Source of the DNA: Labrenzia sp. PHM005
GTDB taxonomy: Bacteria; Pseudomonadota; Alphaproteobacteria; Rhizobiales; Stappiaceae
Reading direction: 5' to 3'
DNA: 64,000 bases
NCBI RefSeq assembly: GCF_006517275.1
Contig: NZ_CP041191.1
Location: 2,165,001-2,229,000, forward strand
The position numbers and the translations under genes are program-made. Numbering within the stretch: position 1 is the stretch's first letter; each line of letters begins with the position of its first letter. This document shows, in pieces, positions 32,616 to 41,342 of the stretch. The notes under the pieces are model-generated. The model searched no databases, was not told where the DNA came from, and saw only the letters and a program-made list of their open reading frames with translations.

Positions 32616-33260
32616 TTATTTGGTCTCAGATTTCAGCAGATTTTTGACGGTTTCGATCCAGTCTTCAATCAACCGGTTCCGCAAGCGTGGGTCGTTGCGA
32701 AGCAAGGTTGATACCGCCAGCCCACGCACGAATTCGATGGTCAAGAAGATGACTTTTTGGCCGCCGGGTTGGTCCGGAAGTTCGCCGAAGAGTTTCGCCA
32801 GCACCCTGTCGTGATCCTCGACGGCGTCCTTCTCGGCGGCGCGCAATGCTTTTCTGAGTGTTGGGTCCGACCTTGATGCCACCCAAAGTTCAAGCTCAGC
32901 GCCGAATGAGGGATGGGCATAGGCATTGGCCAAGATCCAAATGGGTTTTGCGATCGGGTCGGTAAGATGTTCAAGTTTTGCCGCCTCGGTCCAGACCGCC
33001 TGCTCGTTCAAAGTGACCAACTCATTGACGGTCTTCGACAACAAGTCAGCGTGGGTCGGAAAATGGTGGAGCAATGCGCCTCGGCTGACCGCGGCCTGTT
33101 TTTGAACTTCCAGCGTTGTTGTCTTTGAAAGACCGTGTTCGATCAGGACCCCGACAGCGGCTTTTAGGATGCGGGCACGTGTTGCATCGCTTTTTGTTTT
33201 TTGGGCGGACTTTCGCGGCGGGGTGGATGTCTCACTGGAGGGTTCGATGTCTCTGACCTT
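32616..33260 (-). CDS. TetR/AcrR-family regulator; start codon disrupted
   Basis: The open frame encodes about 214 residues with a TetR helix-turn-helix (DATRARILKAAVGVLIEHGLSKTTTLEVQKQAAVSRGALLHHFPTHADLL) and a helical C-terminal ligand domain. No ATG, GTG or TTG occurs in frame ahead of the helix-turn-helix; the first possible start is TTG within it. An ATG at 33264 lies one base out of frame: ATGAAAGGTC would read through as M-K-V-R-D-I-E if one A of AAA were missing. This suggests a one-base insertion in a short A run, either real or a sequencing error. The 24-bp inverted repeat at 32548-32571 is its likely operator. Confidence 0.75.
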   Translation of the reverse strand, partial: KVRDIEPSSETSTPPRKSAQKTKSDATRARILKAAVGVLIEHGLSKTTTLEVQKQAAVSRGALLHHFPTHADLLSKTVNELVTLNEQAVWTEAAKLEHLTDPIAKPIWILANAYAHPSFGAELELWVASRSDPTLRKALRAAEKDAVEDHDRVLAKLFGELPDQPGGQKVIFLTIEFVRGLAVSTLLRNDPRLRNRLIEDWIETVKNLLKSETK

Positions 33261-33350
33261 TCATCTGTCCCGCCAAAAAGGTGCGGGATCCCGTATCAGT
33301 CGGATCATACGACCGGACAATCGGTGAGTGGAAGGGATGAGAGGAACATT

Positions 33351-33378
33351 TCCCACTACACTGCTCCCACTACACTGC
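33351..33378 (+). repeat. Perfect 14-bp tandem duplication
   Basis: TCCCACTACACTGC occurs twice head to tail at 33351-33364 and 33365-33378 in the spacer before the oxidoreductase operon. The rest of the 33265-33540 spacer shows no gene. Confidence 0.85.
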
Positions 33379-33540
33379 GCTGGCTGAAACAGCTTCTCAT
33401 GTGCCAGCCTTGGTGTTTCCAAGACCTCGAAAGTCAGAAAATTTGCCTGAAAAAGCAATGCCATCTTTACAGAGGCGTTTGCAAGGCGTTTAAATTTCTC
33501 TGAGCCAGCTACGTTGGACCTGATGGGAGGGGAACTGGAC

Positions 33541-35334
33541 GTGCAAGCCACCGATACGACGAACCCGGAATACTTCCACAAAGTCGTCGACTGCCAATAT
33601 GCCTGCCCGGCGCATACGCCCGTGCCAGCCTATATCCGCCTAATAGCCCAGCAAAAGTATACAGACGCCTATCTGATCAATTGGGAAAGCAATGTCTTTC
33701 CTGGTGTGCTGGGCCGTACCTGTGACCGGCCTTGTGAACCTGCATGCCGGCGCGGTCGCGTTGAAGAAGAGCCCGTTGCGATCTGCCGTTTGAAGCGGGT
33801 AGCGGCGGACTTCAAAGACGAAGTTGCTAGTATGCTTCCAAAAGCAGGTCCGCCCAATGGCAAAAAGATCGCGCTGATTGGCGGGGGACCTGCGTCGCTA
33901 ACTGTGGCCCGCGATTTGGCTCCACTTGGCTACGAGCTGCATCTCTACGACGAACAGGCCAAAGGCGGCGGCTTCATGCGCAGCCAGATCCCTTCGTTCC
34001 GATTGCCGGAAAGCGTGCTCGACGAAGAGATCGGTTATGTTCTCGATATGGGCATCAAGACCGTTTTCAACACCTATGTTGACAGCATGGCGGAGATGCT
34101 GACCAAGGGATATGACGCGATCTTCGTTGGGTCCGGAGCGCCGCGTGGGCGTGATCTGCCCAAGCTGCCCGGCCGCAAAGAAGCTGATGCAAATATCCAT
34201 ATCGGAATTAACTGGCTGGCCAATGTCGCTTTTGAACACACCAAGCAAATTGGCAAGCGCGTCATTGTGCTCGGTGGCGGGAACACCGCCATGGACTGTT
34301 GCCGGACGTCGCGCCGGCTGGGCGGGGAAGACGTGAAGGTCATCGTTCGCAGCCCGTTTGCGGATATGAAAGCATCGCCTTGGGAGAAAGAAGACGCCGT
34401 TCACGAAGGTATTCCGATCATCGACAATCACGTTCCGCGTGAGTTTGTAATCGAAGATGGCAAACTTGTCGGCATGACGTTCGACAAGGTCGAAGCGGTC
34501 TACAGTGATGATGGAAAACGTGAGCTGGTGCCGACCGGTGAGGAGCCGGAGTTTTTCCCTTGCGATGATGTGCTGATTGCGATTGGCCAGGAAAACGCAT
34601 TCCCCTGGATCGAAAAGGAAACGGGCATCCGGTTCACTAGCTGGGGAACACCGATCATCAACGATGACGAGACGTTCCAATCCACCCGCAAGGAAGTGTT
34701 TTTTGGCGGGGATTCGGCCTTTGGCCCCTCGAACATCATCACGGCCGTTGCGCACGGTCACAAAGCGGCGGTGTCTATCGACCTTTACTGCCAAGGAAAG
34801 GATCTTTCCAAACGGCCGCCGCCGAATGTCACCTTGGTGGGTCAGAAGATGGGCATCCACGAATGGAGTTACGATTCCATTCCCATCACCGACGAACGCA
34901 AGACCGTCCCGCTGGAGGATCTCAAAAAGTCCCTGAGCGACAGGTTGGTTGAGGTCGAACTGGGCTTTGATCCTGAAACTGCCTTTATTGAAGCGGAACG
35001 CTGCCTGAATTGTGATGCGCAAACGGTCTTTACAGATGTCAATTGCATCGAGTGCGATGCGTGCACGGATGTATGCCCGACAAGCTGCATAACTTTCACG
35101 CAAAACGCTCCGGAAGGGGAACTGCGGAACAAGCTTCTGGTTCCAGCCGAGAACACAGATCAGGACCTGTTTGTCTCAGGCACGCTGCCTACAGGGCGAG
35201 TGCTGGTCAAAGATGAGGATGTTTGCCTGCACTGCGGTTTGTGCGCGGAACGCTGCCCAACGGCGGCCTGGGACATGCAGATGTTCTTCTACAACATGGC
35301 AAAAGCGGCGCCCAACCTGGTGGACTTCAAATGA
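33541..35334 (+). CDS. NAD(P)H/FAD and iron-sulfur subunit of a 2-oxoacid oxidoreductase
   Basis: The 597-aa protein combines three parts. The N-terminus has a GltD-type iron-sulfur domain (CQYACPAHTPVPAYI, CDRPCEPACRRG). The middle has two dinucleotide folds, FAD (KKIALIGGGPASLTVARDLAP) and NAD(P)H (GKRVIVLGGGNTAMDCCRTSRRLGG). The C-terminus has two [4Fe-4S] ferredoxin motifs (CIECDACTDVCP and CLHCGLCAERCP). It would link ferredoxin-level electrons from the two downstream subunits to NAD(P). The GTG at 33541 is used because GGGAGGGG lies eight bases upstream; frames to 33514 lack a better site. It overlaps the next gene by four bases. Confidence 0.85.
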   Translation: MQATDTTNPEYFHKVVDCQYACPAHTPVPAYIRLIAQQKYTDAYLINWESNVFPGVLGRTCDRPCEPACRRGRVEEEPVAICRLKRVAADFKDEVASMLPKAGPPNGKKIALIGGGPASLTVARDLAPLGYELHLYDEQAKGGGFMRSQIPSFRLPESVLDEEIGYVLDMGIKTVFNTYVDSMAEMLTKGYDAIFVGSGAPRGRDLPKLPGRKEADANIHIGINWLANVAFEHTKQIGKRVIVLGGGNTAMDCCRTSRRLGGEDVKVIVRSPFADMKASPWEKEDAVHEGIPIIDNHVPREFVIEDGKLVGMTFDKVEAVYSDDGKRELVPTGEEPEFFPCDDVLIAIGQENAFPWIEKETGIRFTSWGTPIINDDETFQSTRKEVFFGGDSAFGPSNIITAVAHGHKAAVSIDLYCQGKDLSKRPPPNVTLVGQKMGIHEWSYDSIPITDERKTVPLEDLKKSLSDRLVEVELGFDPETAFIEAERCLNCDAQTVFTDVNCIECDACTDVCPTSCITFTQNAPEGELRNKLLVPAENTDQDLFVSGTLPTGRVLVKDEDVCLHCGLCAERCPTAAWDMQMFFYNMAKAAPNLVDFK

Positions 35335-37211
35335 AACAGATCAAAGGCGTCAACGATTTTGTGGTGAAATTCGCCAATGTGAATGGCACAGGATCGGCAT
35401 CTGCCAACCATATGTTCGCAAAAGCGATTTTTCGGATGGGCATTCCGGTAAGCCCGCGTAACATCTTTCCATCGAACATTCAGGGCCTGCCGACCTGGTA
35501 TGAGGTGCGGGTGAGCTCCAAGGGGTATCTCGGCCGGCGCGGCGGTGTAGACCTTATGCTCTGCGTGAACCCGCAAACGATGGAAGACGATGTTGCCAGC
35601 GTCGAGCCCGGTGGGTACTTCGTCTACGATTCCACCCGGCCATTGGCTCCGCATCTTAAGCGGGACGACATCAGCTATTTCGGTATTCCGCTGACGGCCA
35701 TGTGCATGCGCGAATTCGAAGTTGCGCGGTTGCAGCAGCTCTTAAAGAACGTGGTCTATGTCGGCGCACTTGCGGCACTGCTGGATGTCGATTTTAAGAT
35801 CTTAAAGGATCTGCTGCATGACCAGTTCAAGGGCAAGGAAAAGCTTGTCTCCCCGAACGTACATGCGCTTGAGATGGGCTATCAGTTTGCCCAGGAGAAT
35901 TTCACCTGTCCGTTGCCGATCCGGCTGGAGCGGGGGGTTAGCGATGCACCGCATATCCGTGAAAGCCAGCACATTTTGATGAACGGCAATACGGCGGCTG
36001 CCCTTGGTGCCATCTATGGCGGGGCCACCGTCGCGGCTTGGTATCCGATCACTCCGTCGACATCCGTGGTCGACGCCTTTGCAAAATACGCTGAACGCAT
36101 GCGGATCGATGCCGGAACGGGCAAACGAAATTTCGCGATCTTGCAGGCGGAAGATGAACTTGCGGCTATGGGGATTGTCGTTGGTGCTAGCTGGAATGGC
36201 GCGCGGGCATTCACCGCCACATCTGGCCCGGGCCTTTCCTTAATGAGTGAGTTTTTGGGGCTGGCATATTTTGCGGAAGTACCGGTTGTCTTGATCGACG
36301 TACAACGATCCGGGCCATCGACCGGCATGCCGACGCGAAGCCAGCAATCGGACATTCTTGCTGCTGCTTACGCCAGCCACGGCGACACGAAACACATTCT
36401 TTTGTTCCCGGCGACGCCGCAGGAATGTTTTGAAATGACAGTGCAGGCCTTTGATCTGGCCGAGCAGCTGCAAACCCCGGTCATTGTCATGTCAGACCTT
36501 GATCTTGGCATGAACGACTGGATGTCGCCGCCACTTGAATGGGACGACAGCTACGAGATGAAGCGCGGCAAGGTTCTGGACGCCGCTGCTTTGGACGAGG
36601 CGGAGGTCTGGGGCCGTTATCTTGATGTCGATGGCGATGGCATTTGTTACCGGACGCTGCCAGGGACGCATCCGGACAAGGGCGCCTTCTTCACCCGGGG
36701 GTCGTCAAAGAATGACATGGCGATCTATTCCGAAAAGGGCGAAGACTACGTCAAGAATGTGGACAGGCTGGTCCGCAAATTCGAGACCGCCAAAACCTAT
36801 GTTCCCGCACCCAAGGTTCACGATCCAATTCCGGTGAAGAAACCGAAGACCAAGAAGAAACTCGGTGCTCTGTTCTTTGGCACTTCGGCGTCACCGTCCT
36901 ATGAAGCAGTCGAAATCCTTGCGAGTGAAGGCTACCCCATTGATGTCATGCGCATCCGGGCTTTCCCGTTTCATAAAGACCTCGATGCATTCGTGCATGA
37001 GCACGATATCGTTTTTGTGATCGAGCAAAACCGCGATGGTCAAATGCGCCAGCTGATCATGAATGAGTGCCATATCGCACCAGACAAATTGACATCGGTT
37101 CTCAACTACTCCGGGACACCGATCACAGCCCGCACGATTGCCGGCCAAATCCGAAAAGCGCTGAATGTCGCCAGCGCCGACGTTGTCAAGCTGCATCCGG
37201 AGACCGCCTGA
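35331..37211 (+). CDS. 2-oxoacid:acceptor oxidoreductase, fused gamma-alpha subunit
   Basis: The 626-aa protein begins with the gamma domain (FAKAIFRMGIPVSPRNIFPSNIQGLPTWYEVRVSSKGY) and continues with the alpha pyrimidine-binding domain (MNGNTAAALGAIYGGATVAAWYPITPSTSVVDAFAKYA, then GASWNGARAFTATSGPGLSLMSEFLGLAYFAEVPVVLIDVQRSGPSTGMPTRSQQSDI). This is the KorA-type fusion seen in 2-oxoglutarate and other 2-oxoacid oxidoreductases. It binds thiamine diphosphate with the beta subunit downstream and decarboxylates a 2-oxoacid to an acyl-CoA. The ATG at 35331 overlaps the upstream stop. The substrate is not decided by sequence. Confidence 0.88.
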   Translation: MKQIKGVNDFVVKFANVNGTGSASANHMFAKAIFRMGIPVSPRNIFPSNIQGLPTWYEVRVSSKGYLGRRGGVDLMLCVNPQTMEDDVASVEPGGYFVYDSTRPLAPHLKRDDISYFGIPLTAMCMREFEVARLQQLLKNVVYVGALAALLDVDFKILKDLLHDQFKGKEKLVSPNVHALEMGYQFAQENFTCPLPIRLERGVSDAPHIRESQHILMNGNTAAALGAIYGGATVAAWYPITPSTSVVDAFAKYAERMRIDAGTGKRNFAILQAEDELAAMGIVVGASWNGARAFTATSGPGLSLMSEFLGLAYFAEVPVVLIDVQRSGPSTGMPTRSQQSDILAAAYASHGDTKHILLFPATPQECFEMTVQAFDLAEQLQTPVIVMSDLDLGMNDWMSPPLEWDDSYEMKRGKVLDAAALDEAEVWGRYLDVDGDGICYRTLPGTHPDKGAFFTRGSSKNDMAIYSEKGEDYVKNVDRLVRKFETAKTYVPAPKVHDPIPVKKPKTKKKLGALFFGTSASPSYEAVEILASEGYPIDVMRIRAFPFHKDLDAFVHEHDIVFVIEQNRDGQMRQLIMNECHIAPDKLTSVLNYSGTPITARTIAGQIRKALNVASADVVKLHPETA

Positions 37212-38260
37212 TGTCTTACTATAAGCCGAAATTTCAACACCCGAAACTGCCCAAAAACGAGCTGGGCTACACGGTTGCCGATTATGACGGCGCGGTCTCA
37301 ACGCTTTGCGCGGGGTGTGGACATGACAGCATTTCCGCTGCCGTCCGCAACGCCTGTTATCTCTCGGCCATTCCCCCGCACCGCATCGCGAAACTGTCCG
37401 GTATCGGTTGTTCGTCGAAGATGCCCACCTACTTTCTGGGGCGCAGCCACGGATTCAATTCCGTGCACGGACGCATGCCGTCTGTTGCCACAGGGGCGAG
37501 CGTCGCCAATCGGGACCTTATTTATCTTGGCGTTTCAGGCGACGGTGACACGGCGTCGATCGGGATGGGCCAATTCGTCCACCTGATCCGGCGCAATGTG
37601 AATATGACTTATATTGTGGCCAACAACGGCTGTTATGGCCTGACCAAGGGCCAGACCAGTGCCACCTCGGATCTCGGATCGATCGGCAAATACGGCGGCG
37701 AAAATCCGTTTGAAGGCATTGATCTGGCCAGTCTCGCTGTGTTGCAAGGCGCCAGTTTCGTGGGGCGCAGTTTTTCCGGTGACAAGGAGCAGCTGGAGCC
37801 GTTGATCCGCGCGGCAATGGCCCATAGAGGCTTTGCGTTTATTGACGTTGTGTCGCCCTGTGTGACCTTTGCCAACAATGCCGGGTCGACTAAAAGTTAT
37901 GCCGCAACCCGTGAGAACCTGGATGCGATGCCGGTTGATTTTGTACCCATGCGTGAAGAGATCCGAACCCAATACAAAGAAGGATCAAGCCAGACGGTGA
38001 CACTGCACGACGGCTCGAACATCCAATTGCACAAGGCCAGCAGCAAATACAAAGCCGACAGCCGGGACGACGCGCTGATGGCACTCCAGGAGGCCAATCG
38101 CAATGGGAAAGTCCTGACCGGACTTTTCTACCTCGACCCGAATGCGCAGGACCTCAATCACACTCTGGCACTCGCCGACAAACCGTTGAACAGTTTGAGC
38201 ACGGATGAGCTTTGCCCCGGTAGCCGCGTTCTCAATAGTATCAATGAAGGGCTACGGTAA
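37211..38260 (+). CDS. 2-oxoacid:acceptor oxidoreductase, beta (thiamine diphosphate) subunit
   Basis: The 349-aa protein carries the thiamine-binding motif SGDGDTASIGMGQFVHLIRRNVNMTYIVANNGCYGLTKGQTSATS and an N-terminal LCAGCGHDSISAAVRNA with the conserved Cys pair. Cys residues for the [4Fe-4S] cluster of this subunit class also occur in GIGCSSK and SPCVTFAN. It overlaps the alpha gene by one base (TGATG). The three-gene order resembles the NADP-linked 2-oxoglutarate oxidoreductase of Azoarcus evansii, which also has a GltD-like subunit; that comparison is from memory. Confidence 0.88.
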   Translation: MSYYKPKFQHPKLPKNELGYTVADYDGAVSTLCAGCGHDSISAAVRNACYLSAIPPHRIAKLSGIGCSSKMPTYFLGRSHGFNSVHGRMPSVATGASVANRDLIYLGVSGDGDTASIGMGQFVHLIRRNVNMTYIVANNGCYGLTKGQTSATSDLGSIGKYGGENPFEGIDLASLAVLQGASFVGRSFSGDKEQLEPLIRAAMAHRGFAFIDVVSPCVTFANNAGSTKSYAATRENLDAMPVDFVPMREEIRTQYKEGSSQTVTLHDGSNIQLHKASSKYKADSRDDALMALQEANRNGKVLTGLFYLDPNAQDLNHTLALADKPLNSLSTDELCPGSRVLNSINEGLR

Positions 38261-38306
38261 CTGGCAATTTGCCGGAAACGGAGCGCTACACTATCGCCGA
38301 AATTTG

Positions 38307-38336
38307 AGAAGGGGGAGGAAACTGCCTCTTTCTTTT
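38307..38336 (+). terminator. Possible terminator after the oxidoreductase operon
   Basis: AGAAGGGGGAGG can pair with CCTCTTTCTTTT across AAACTG, with several G-T pairs, and is followed by T residues. It lies about 46 bases after the beta-subunit stop. The wobble pairs make it only moderately convincing. Confidence 0.4.
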
Positions 38337-38502
38337 TGCCGAGTTGGTCGAGCAGACAGACCGTAAGCCCGTTTTCGAACTGCGTTTATGGTTTGACCGT
38401 GAATTGAAAATTCTGACCGATATCCGTTCGAATTCCTCAAATATTACAAATGGATAGATTTCTCTGATCTCCCTTAGGTTAAGCGCGGCGTTGTATCTGT
38501 GC

Positions 38503-38518
38503 GTGAAATAAATTTCAC
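38503..38518. promoter_or_regulatory. Inverted repeat GTGAAAT-AA-ATTTCAC, candidate SorC operator
   Basis: Perfect 7-bp arms separated by AA lie in the 419-bp spacer upstream of the ABC-importer operon that contains a SorC-family regulator gene. It is the clearest palindrome in the spacer (38261-38679), which otherwise holds only a possible terminator and no convincing gene. Confidence 0.5.
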
Positions 38519-38679
38519 TAATAGAAATAAATACCAAATCCTGTTGACCATCGTTTGACGTGCGCCTTATCAATTCCTTGTCCGGGATAAAAACCGGTTC
38601 ATGAAATTTCTTGCAATGCTGCTTTGGGTTTGAAAAGCTGTACTGCAAGATGAGGAGGAGTTGCTCTAGGGAGGAAACT

Positions 38680-39696
38680 ATGGGCGCTTTGAAATTGAAG
38701 GCTTTACTGGTGTCTGCAGCGCTGTCGACGGCCGTATTGTCTGCAACACCAGCGACTGCAAACGGACTGAAATGCGAGCCGGGTGAGACCTACATCATGA
38801 ATGTTATGGTCTCTGGTCATCCATACTGGGTGCCTGTCTATCAGGGGTTCAAGCAGGCGGCCGAAGCCTTTGGCTGCGAGACAATCTTTTCAGGTACACC
38901 GGACTACGACATAACCAAGCAAATCGCGTCCTTTGAACAGGATATGGTGAAACAACCGGCCGGTATTCTGGTTCACCCAATGCAATCCGATCCGTTCATC
39001 GAGCCGATCAACCGGGCGATCGACAGCGGAACGCAAATCGTCACATTTGCGGCTGACTCTCCGAAATCCAACCGCACGGCCTACATCACGTCCGACAATC
39101 TGGCTGAAGCCAAATTCGCTGCTGAGGAAATTGTCAAGCAGATCGGCGACAGCGCGGAATATGCCGTTTTGGAAAATCCGGGCCAGTCCAATCACGATCT
39201 TCGGGTGACTGCGCTGATTTCCTATATGGAAGACAACTACCCGAACATGAAACTGGTTGGCCGTCAGGCAACGAACCAGGACAGCAACGCGGCTTACCGT
39301 GCGACCGGTTCAATCCTTCAGGCGAACCCGAACCTCGGCGCTTTGTGGATCCCTGAAGCCGGGTCCGCAGAAGGGGCTGTGGCTGCGGTTCTGGAAGCGG
39401 AAGCCAAAGTCCTGATCATGCACGCTGATGTGACACCGACCACGTTGGAACACATTAAGGCGGGCAACATCCACATGGCCTTGAACCCGAACCAGGGCAT
39501 GCAAGGTTTCATGGGCTTTATGGCAACTTTCCTGGCCTCGCACTCTGATGTGTTCGATCCCTTCAACGACTACAAGGTCTCCGGCTACAATCCGGTTCAG
39601 ATCCCCTATGTCGATAATGGGTTCGCTGTCATTACCAAGGACAATGCCGACAGTTTTGACCTGAACACATACATGGAAGGCCGCGATCCGAGCTGA
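38680..39696 (+). CDS. Ribose-type ABC periplasmic sugar-binding protein
   Basis: The 338-aa protein has a signal peptide (MGALKLKALLVSAALSTAVLSATPATANG) and a type I periplasmic-binding fold of the ribose/autoinducer-2 group: VMVSGHPYWVPVYQGFKQAAEAFG, PAGILVHPMQSDPFIEPINRAIDSGTQIVTFAADSP and LWIPEAGSAEGAVAAVLEA. ATG 38680 follows GGGAGGA; the longer frame to 38611 is excluded. It is the first gene of the operon and is followed by a stem-loop. The bound sugar or polyol is unknown. Confidence 0.88.
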   Translation: MGALKLKALLVSAALSTAVLSATPATANGLKCEPGETYIMNVMVSGHPYWVPVYQGFKQAAEAFGCETIFSGTPDYDITKQIASFEQDMVKQPAGILVHPMQSDPFIEPINRAIDSGTQIVTFAADSPKSNRTAYITSDNLAEAKFAAEEIVKQIGDSAEYAVLENPGQSNHDLRVTALISYMEDNYPNMKLVGRQATNQDSNAAYRATGSILQANPNLGALWIPEAGSAEGAVAAVLEAEAKVLIMHADVTPTTLEHIKAGNIHMALNPNQGMQGFMGFMATFLASHSDVFDPFNDYKVSGYNPVQIPYVDNGFAVITKDNADSFDLNTYMEGRDPS

Positions 39697-39730
39697 TCCT
39701 GGTCCGGGGCTTAGTGCGCCCCAAACTCCT

Positions 39731-39765
39731 GGGTTGTCTGTCAACAAGTGGCGGATAGACAACCC
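39731..39765 (+). terminator. Stem-loop after the sugar-binding-protein gene
   Basis: GGGTTGTCT (39731-39739) pairs with AGACAACCC (39757-39765) and can extend by three pairs including one wobble. It lies in the spacer between binding-protein and ATPase genes, where such hairpins commonly raise the ratio of binding protein to membrane components. Confidence 0.55.
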
Positions 39766-39808
39766 ACTTTCCCAAAAAAATACCTTCGTTTAGCAGAGTG
39801 TTTCAGTC

Positions 39809-41329
39809 ATGCGCGATGACGTGATCCTGAAAATCTCAAACTTGAGCAAATCGTTCGGACCGATCCGTGCACTTAGGGGCGTTGATTTCGAACTCCGCAA
39901 AGGCGAGATCCACGCGATTGCTGGTGAAAACGGTGCCGGGAAATCCACGCTGATGAATGTGATCGACGGCATCCTGCAACCCGATGATGGCGACATCATC
40001 TTTGACGGCGCGCGCGTGAAAATCGGATCACCGGCTGTGGCGCAGAAGCTGGGAATTGGTTTTGTTCATCAGGAGATCGCGCTCTGTCCGGATGTCTCGG
40101 TTGCTGAAAATATTTTCATGGCAACCACCAATGTCAGCCGTTCGTTCCTGATGGATTATGCAGCGCTTGAAAAGAAAGCTGCTGCTGTTCTTGGTCAGCT
40201 GAGCGACATCAACCCGGCAACCCTTGTACGCAACCTGTCGATCTCCCATCAGCAGCTGGTTGAGATCGCAAAGGCGCTGACATTGGACTGCCGGATCCTG
40301 ATCCTGGACGAACCGACGGCCGCATTGACGGAAAAAGAAGCTCAGATCCTGTTTAAGATCATGCGGCGGCTTGCAGATCAGGGTATTTCCATCATCTACA
40401 TCTCGCATCGCATGGTCGAAATATTCGACAACTGCGACCGGGTTTCCGTCTATCGGGACGGCAGCTACATCACCACACAGAATGTTGCCGATATCCAGCC
40501 GAGTGACGTGGTCAATGCCATGGTCGGCCGGGTTATTGATGACCTTTATCCGAAAAAACAGACGGATACCGAAAAGTCTGGCGAGATCATTCTCGACGTT
40601 CGGCACCTAAATGAGCGGACGCGGTTCCAGGATGTGTCCTTTCAACTTGAGAAGGGCGAAATCCTCGGCATTGCCGGCCTGATCGGCGCCGGGCGCAGCG
40701 AGATCGTCAAGGGCATCTGTAAGCTGGAGGGGGAGGTCACGGGTGAAGTCGTCCTCAACGGCAAGACACTCGACCTGACCTGTTATCGCGACAGCATATC
40801 TGAAGGAATTGTCTATCTTTCGGAAGACCGGAAAGGCGATGGCGTCTTTCTCGATATGTCGATCGCCTCCAACATTTCGGCCCTTAAGCCGGAACAGGTG
40901 GCGAGTGGATTTGGATTGATCCAGAAACATAAAGAAGAAGAGCAGGCCCAAGATCTGGGCGATCGGCTCAATCTGAAATGTGGAACGCTGTCTGATCCCG
41001 TTTCTTCGCTATCTGGTGGCAACCAGCAAAAAGTTGCGATTGCCAAGATGCTGTCGGTCAATCCGAAGCTCATCTTTCTTGATGAGCCGACCCGCGGTGT
41101 TGACGTCGGGGCCAAGGCTGAGATCCACCGCATCTTGCGCAATCTGGCGCGCAGCGGTGTTGGGATCGTCGTGATCTCGTCGGAGCTGCCCGAACTGATC
41201 GGCGTATGCGACCGGGTTCTGGTCGTTCGGGAGGGACGGATCAGCGGTGAAGTTACCGGCGATCAAATGACAGAAGAAAACATCATGCACCTCGCATCGG
41301 TCGGCGATGCCGAGGCAACGATACACTAA
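39809..41329 (+). CDS. Sugar ABC transporter ATPase, duplicated (RbsA/XylG type)
   Basis: The 506-aa protein contains two nucleotide-binding domains. The first has Walker [10 protein letters not shown], signature [15 protein letters not shown] and Walker [12 protein letters not shown]. The second has a degenerate Walker A (GLIGAGRSE), signature [15 protein letters not shown] and [16 protein letters not shown]. This layout is typical of ribose/xylose-type importers that work with one homodimeric permease. It serves the permease that begins 13 bases downstream. Confidence 0.92.
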   Translation: MRDDVILKISNLSKSFGPIRALRGVDFELRKGEIHAIAGENGAGKSTLMNVIDGILQPDDGDIIFDGARVKIGSPAVAQKLGIGFVHQEIALCPDVSVAENIFMATTNVSRSFLMDYAALEKKAAAVLGQLSDINPATLVRNLSISHQQLVEIAKALTLDCRILILDEPTAALTEKEAQILFKIMRRLADQGISIIYISHRMVEIFDNCDRVSVYRDGSYITTQNVADIQPSDVVNAMVGRVIDDLYPKKQTDTEKSGEIILDVRHLNERTRFQDVSFQLEKGEILGIAGLIGAGRSEIVKGICKLEGEVTGEVVLNGKTLDLTCYRDSISEGIVYLSEDRKGDGVFLDMSIASNISALKPEQVASGFGLIQKHKEEEQAQDLGDRLNLKCGTLSDPVSSLSGGNQQKVAIAKMLSVNPKLIFLDEPTRGVDVGAKAEIHRILRNLARSGVGIVVISSELPELIGVCDRVLVVREGRISGEVTGDQMTEENIMHLASVGDAEATIH

Positions 41330-41342
41330 GGGTGGGATTAAA

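Noticed and set aside
33898..35103. 401-aa minus-strand frame opposite the flavoprotein subunit
   Set aside because: Antisense shadow of a gene with clear FAD, NAD(P)H and ferredoxin motifs.
38286..38648. 120-aa minus-strand frame in the 38261-38679 spacer
   Set aside because: No ribosome site, no motif, AT-rich composition, and it covers the likely promoter and operator of the importer operon.
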